Assembly (NCBI GenBank): GCA_050084985.1
Contig: JBITNC010000001.1
Location: 59,334,001-59,398,000, forward strand
Direction of reading: 5' to 3'
Source: Nageia nagi
Lineage: Eukaryota > Pinophyta
DNA length: 64,000 nucleotides
In this document: piece by piece, positions 58,001-64,000 of the stretch
Position numbering within the stretch: the first letter of the stretch is position 1
Layout: every line of letters starts with the position of its first letter
Made by a program: the position numbers and the translations under genes
Notes under the pieces: model-generated
What the model was told of the DNA's origin: nothing
What the model saw: the letters and a program-made list of their open reading frames with translations, nothing else
Databases searched by the model: none

Positions 58001-61000
58001 TAAAAAGTGAGTTATAATATGCTAATTCAACAAAAAAATTCCTTATTTCATTATTGGAGCTAACAAAATCATGAAACACGAAAAGGGGAGTAATTTACTT
58101 TTTAATAGTTTCATTTTAATTTTTATATGAAGATATAATTTACTCCTCTAATATAAATATATTTTTGAAGGATAAAATCATATAAAATATAAAATATATG
58201 CCTAAAGGATAATTATGTAAATAAACATTAGCTCATGAGATTTGGGCTAGAAAGGAGACCTACCGCAAGTGAACTATCTTCAAAAGGAATAAACGAAGTA
58301 CCAGTATCTGAGGGATATAGTTCAAGTAAAGAGACAAAATTCTATAATTTTCTACTGAATATTTATAATATAAAAATCTAAAGTTATAATACATTGTTAT
58401 AATCTAGGAAAAAGGACTTAGACTATTTTTCAAGTCCTATTTTTTAGAGTTAGATTATTTTTTATTCTTATTTTTATATAGTTAGATTATTTTTTATAAT
58501 AAAATGTAACCTTGATAAAATGTATTAGTTTATTTTTCATCCTTATTCTCAAGGATTTAATCAAATTTTGCATCTTTTTTCTATAAGTAACTAGTAACTA
58601 GGGTTGTAGAGATGGTTAGGCTTTCCAAGGTAGTTAGGGTTTTTGGAGGATGAAAATACCTCCAAGAATTATAGAAGTCAAGATACAATTAATTTTGAGA
58701 TATATCTCTAGTGTATCTTGGTATCTAACACTTAGAAAAATTCTTAAAGTAAGTGTGCATGCATATAATAATAAAGAAAAAATTGTAAACTAAGTGTGCA
58801 GCATATAATAATAAAACATATCTTTTGTTTCAAATGCTTGTGTAGTCCTTTATAAGATCATTCTTTAAACTTAGATGGATTGCAAGTGAAGATTCAACTA
58901 TATATCTTTTGCTTTGAGAATGGGTTTCCTTTTGAAATTCTAAGTTATAATAATTATATTTTCACTAAATAAAAAACATTTTACTCAAAATATGCAGTAT
59001 GAGATAAACTTTTGAATAACAAGAAAATACTTGGTGATTGAAAGACATAGAATATGTATGAAGCTAAGTAATCAATTTCATTGTAAAATAATCTATCTCC
59101 TATAACTTGATAAGCTATGAATAGTCAAATTATACCAAGTATTATTCTTAGTAATAATTCTTTAGTAGGGATAAATACTTATGTAAGCTTTATTCTATCA
59201 TGATCAAAGTAATTAGAGTATAATAAATGTTCACTTAGTTGACTGCATGAAACAAAGAAAGGAAATACCACTGAAGGAAATTCAAAAACTTGAAAATTTA
59301 ACCAACCTATGCAATTGAATTTTATTAAGTGATTTATCTTGTAGTGTGTCAAATGTTCCTTCTCTTTAAACTAAGTCATTTACATTTGAATACTACACAT
59401 TTGGATAATAGAAGTTAGCCTAATGACTCCATATTATTCATCACTTGGAATTTTCTAAATGCAAGAAAACCTTAGAATTTACCCTTTTCTAAAAAGGGAA
59501 AACCTAGATAAAAACTTAGATTACTTATTGCACAAAGTCTAAGTATCACACATATGAACTTGGGTTTATCATTAATCAATAAAAATAAGAAATGATATAA
59601 GGAAGAAATTGGATCAATAAACATGGCTGATGAACCAAGCATTATCTATTCATGGTTAAGAATATGTAGTCCACTTAACTTACCAAGGACGAAACAAGAG
59701 ATACTTAATAATTTTTATTTCCTTTTTTAATGACCCAACCAATGACACTAGTCAACTTTGAACACCATCAAGGATGTGAATGAAACTATGTTTAAATTAT
59801 TGCTATGTGATGACATTTTTAATTAGAAATATGTATTATTTGTATCGAGTTGATGCTAGCTTTGAGATTTTATGATGTAGGTAATAGATTTACTACAAGA
59901 TGAAATGAAAAATTGAAGACCCAACAAACCAAAGGTGAATTGGTGATGAGAACGAAAGGGTAAGAGGAAATGATTAGTGTTGAATCATTGACACACCTTA
60001 TGACCATCATAAATCATGTATATGCATGTAAAATAATTATTGTGATTATTAATTTCTTGATGAAAATATGTTTGCAAAATTGTGTGGATTAACCTTACTC
60101 TGTAGAATGAGGTGACCATCGTAGGTAAAGATGTGTTTTCCCTTGTTTGATATTTTTGAAATTTAAATTTTGAAATGGAGGGAAAAGGGGGATATACCTT
60201 TAGTTAAATTTGAAAATTATTATAAGCTTATAAAAATAATTTAATGTATTAAAATTTAAATATGAGTGTCCATATTATTGCCACATAGGGATAATAGTAA
60301 AAACACTATTAGGGAATGGGATATTAATATTTTTCTTTATGTTTTATTTTATTAATGGGAAGTTATAAATACCAAGTGAGTGTAATCAATTAATTCCATT
60401 ATGATTAATTATTTACCTTATTCTCTTTATTTTACTCCCTTCCTCCTTAGAATTTACCTTGTGATTATTTTCTATCTGTAGATATATGTTAGTGATATTC
60501 ATGGAATTTTTTAATGAATTTTCTAAAAAAAACAACATTTATGAAGTAGATAAAGTCTTTTCACATTTTTGAAGTAAATTTACTATCAATTGTTTTATTA
60601 TATAAAGAGAATCATTTAAATATGTGTTGATTTTTTTATCTCCTTTAATTCTTAAACAACTTTTTGGGGATATTACCAGTCTACTATATTTATAGCTATC
60701 TTCATAGCTTTGTAACTAATGAATATACCAAACACATTCATATCCAAATGAGTAATGGGAAAAGTTAGATGCTATTCAAGGTATCCATGTAGTTTTCTAC
60801 TAGATTAACAATGTAAGTTCTTCTCTACCCTTGTAGTATTAAATCTAGAAATAATCTATAAGGATTGGCCATCTGTAAGTTGAAGGATCACCTAGATTGC
60901 TCGCATTTGCTTCTTCATAACCTCAAGAGGCTTTTGAAATGATAGAGTAGGGTATTCATCATTGAAATTTGCATGAATTTTCAAGTACATCATCCATAAA

Positions 61001-63714
61001 GGTACTAGTAACTATGTTATCCATAATCATTTCAATACTTATGTTGGGTCTTCAAACCTTCTATGTTTTCCTTGTATATGGTACACACTAATAATGAATA
61101 CATAGTTGATTTCATCCCCTTTCAATGCTTATTTTGTGTATGCTTTATCAGTGTTATTTGTGTAGAATGTAAAGAAAGGTTTAACTACTATCACCACTTG
61201 AGAGTGTTTAGATAGTAATTAGTACAAAATCTATCTTATTGTGTCATAAGAATCCATGGCTTTTAGAGAAAATGTATTTTTTTTTCATCCTCAAATGCAC
61301 ACAAATGCTTGAAGGAATAGTGGTGATGGTTGCAAAGTTTAGATTTGATGCATTGTTCCTATGCCTCTTCCAACACCTTTATGCATATCTTATCACTGTT
61401 CTAGATCCTAAGCTTCTTAGATTCTTAAATTTTGCATACACACCATAAAATCAAATGTGAGATCCATTATTTTTCAACAACATCTTGTTGAATCTCTATC
61501 TATTGTTTCTCTAAAATCCCCACAAAGGCTAGAAAGAATGCTGATGATGGTTGTAGAGTTTGATTATGAAATGCCATAACTTTAAGTTGATTAAATCTCA
61601 CTTGGGTCTTTAGATAATAATCAATTTAATGTTATCTATAGATTTATTTTGGGAATTTGTTTTTATACTCCCCCAATATAGGTGCTATCAAAGAAAGCAT
61701 ATTACATTTTGAGTGAAATTCTATCTTTTGCATTAATGGTACATGTGAGCATGATTAGCATCTTTTTCTTGGTTTGTAAATAAATTCATAGGGAATGGTC
61801 CTAAATCTAATCCTTTAGTTCACCATGATCTAAAATTAATTCCTTATTTGCAAAATGACTACATGCCAAACACAAATCTTACTTTTCTTTTCATCTCATC
61901 CTACAAACATTATTGGAAGCTTTGTCAAAAGAAAACAAAGAGCGAATAATTTTGGTCAAACCATCTTATGAGCTAAGATTAGTAAATAAATAGATAAACT
62001 ATGCATACCTTTCCATTAAGAGAATGCCATTAAATAGATTCATGTCATGAATTGGAGATAAATCTTCATTTGATAATAAGATTATTGAGTAATTAAGTAT
62101 ACAGAATTTTGTATATAGTGATTGTATACTTATTATTATTTATAAATTCATGGAATGAATTCTAATTATTAATAACACCATAATTATCAACACAAAAAAA
62201 TAAAAAAAGTTATAAAAGAAAAAGGGAGATTTAAATGTTTTGACATTTATAAGAATGAAAATTTGTATTTATTTGTGAAGTATAAGTTCATTCATGACCA
62301 AGGAAGAGAGGTAGTTCAAATAGGACCTAAAATCCTCTCGAGGTATTAAATTAATGGATGCATTACATTATGGTCAATTAAGAAAAGGGATGTCTTGATC
62401 CTCCTCCTTCCTAGTACTTGATCCACCCACCAAATTTCAAGGGAATGTTTGATGTTTGATGCTCATTGATTGAAGAATGACAAAGATATTCTATGCTCGA
62501 AGATCCATGGACAAGTTTGATGCTCGATGATTATTGTTTGAAGATAAATGGTTATGATTCACAACATGGAAAAGAATAATTTATCAATTAACATGTTATA
62601 TTTCCTTTGTGTTACAAAAAGGTTGATAAAGTAAATTATTAATTCTAAATCATTATATTAGTGTTATGGCTTATTAATGTTCTTGTAATAAGTTTAAAGA
62701 AGCTATTTCATTACCCTAGATGTTGAAAAATGAAGTTATAAGATGTATTCAAACTTCTCGTAATTGATTATTAATTTAGAAATGATTAATGAGCATTATG
62801 TTGTATTTAAATCTTGTTAGTACATTGAATGATAAAAATTTAAATGATAAAACCTAAATTGAATTAGAATTAGAAACTACCTTCTTAGTGAATGAATTGT
62901 TAATTTTGAGATTTAATGAGTTTATGGTTTACATAATATATTAATGAATAAAGTGGGGAAACTAAGGTCAAAAAATGCCACCTAAGTACATGACCTCACA
63001 TATGAAACCAAATTGGGTTATGGATTTTATTTATTTGCAAGTTATAGAAATTGATTAATTAAATTTATAAGGATCAAATGAATGTGTCTCAATTGTTTGT
63101 ACAATGGACTTGAGGATCAATAATTAAAAAGAACCATAAATAAATTCACTATCATTCCAATGTTTTAGAAAAGGATCCCATATTAGTCTTAAGGACCCAA
63201 ATTTAAGATTGTTTGGAAAACTTTAGGGACCACCCTTAAGAGTATAGTGGGATAAATAATCTGGGAAATAATGTGGGATGCTTGGGATTGTTATGGGATC
63301 TAAATCGTAAGTTAGCTCGAACATTGATTTGCACTTAAACTAGCAATATTAAACCTTTACAAGATAACAAGTACAACTTATCAAGATTAAGGATATGGTA
63401 AATAAGTCCAAATAAAACAAGGGTACAATCACCAAGAGTATCCACTTGCAAGCAAGGATAGGAATGCTTGATGAACAAACCCTTGTACTTAGAAAGAAAT
63501 GATAAAGACTAAATAAATTTGATAATATATCAAAATGTAAACCATGTAGGATATATGTTGTAAATAGTAAACCTTGAGAAGCTGACAAATCAAAAAAAAA
63601 AAATCTTAAATTTAGAGGTTTTAGTTGGTGAAAATTGGAGTATCGTTACACCTTCAAAACCTTATAGTATGGGATTATGATATCACTATTACATAACATA
63701 TCAAAGTATTTTAC
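58001..63714. other. Non-coding DNA with scattered short repeats
   Basis: No convincing gene. Seen: TAGAGTTAGATTATTTTTTAT doubled at 58445-58498; AGTGTGC(ATG)CATATAATAATAAA doubled at 58751-58816; a TATA-like GTTATAAATACC at about 60363, perhaps an LTR promoter; and a ~225-bp diverged duplication with cores near 61298 and 61520 (CACAAA(T/G)GCT(T/A)GAA and GATGATGGTTG-like). A 69-codon frame at 61239-61448 and a 79-codon frame at 63588-63349 have no domain. Confidence 0.45.
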
Positions 63715-64000
63715 ACTACTTATAATAATTTGTTTGTTGAAGATGAAGATGTAGTAGTAAGGTCGTTCATAAACTCACTAAAGAATGAAGCACTTTATTG
63801 GTTTTGGTCACTTCCTCCTAGCTCAATAACCAATTGGAAAGACATGATCAAAGATTTATTATCCAAGTATAGGATAATAGGGGAGTTCATGGAAGAAGAC
63901 TTAGTTTAAAGCAAAGGAACATTTGGCACACTACAAGATGATAAATTCAATACCTAGATGATTACACAAATCATTCAAGTTCAAAACTTTTAAAAGGTAC
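63715..64000 (+). pseudogene. Gypsy gag fragment, cut by the window end
   Basis: The plus strand from about 63738 reads EDEDVVVRSFINSLKNEALY, then WFWSLPPSSITNWKDMIKDL and LLSKYRIIGEF. This is the Retrotrans_gag block F-x-x-S-L-x-x-x-A-x-x-W-(x)-x-LPP-x-SI-x-x-W. A TAA at 63907-63909 and later text (GTFGTLQDD) suggest decay. The rest of the element would lie to the right. Confidence 0.75.

Noticed and set aside
60780-60960. Minus-strand trace resembling a retroelement protease (LQLTDGQS)
   Set aside because: Only a few residues match, no flap or LGRPW motif follows, and stops are frequent. Too weak to call.

Overview
The window looks like intergenic DNA from a large, repeat-rich seed-plant genome, most likely a gymnosperm (inference). 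The evidence is strong AT richness, old and heavily mutated LTR retrotransposons, plant-type PLS/E/DYW pentatricopeptide-repeat (PPR) gene remnants, a plant CACTA (En/Spm) transposon, and repeat arrays built on the plant telomere heptamer CCCTAAA. I found no gene that looks intact. Every recognisable coding region carries stops or frameshifts, so nearly all coding calls are pseudogenes.

Layout. 1-9.4 kb: an LTR-like end, a truncated Ty1/copia element on the minus strand, an unrecognised acidic reading frame, and non-coding DNA with diverged repeats. 9.4-17.7 kb: a nearly complete but decayed Ty3/gypsy element on the minus strand with both LTRs (gag, protease, RT, RNase H, integrase in that order). 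17.7-21.1 kb: non-coding, with one tRNA-like pol III promoter (possible SINE). 21.1-29.2 kb: a plus-strand cluster of tandem, broken PPR-E-DYW copies, interrupted by a minus-strand fragment of a CACTA accessory gene. 29.2-39.4 kb: degenerate TTAGGG-like arrays around a long-LTR element without recognisable coding capacity (LARD-like) that is full of minisatellites.

39,446-53,003 is the centrepiece: a complete 13.6-kb CACTA element bounded by 29-bp terminal inverted repeats and a perfect 3-bp target duplication (TCA). From the left it holds a 21-copy 23-bp subterminal array, a spliced TNPA-like gene on the minus strand, about 5 kb of telomere-like arrays, and on the plus strand a SET-domain (lysine methyltransferase-like) reading frame followed by a TNP2-type transposase and a DUF4216-like segment. 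A SET-domain gene inside a CACTA element is the most unusual thing here. It might have let the element modify host chromatin, but that is inference.

53-64 kb: non-coding DNA, a second decayed PPR pseudogene (55.0-57.2 kb), several short tandem duplications, and at the right edge the start of a plus-strand gypsy gag fragment that runs out of the window.
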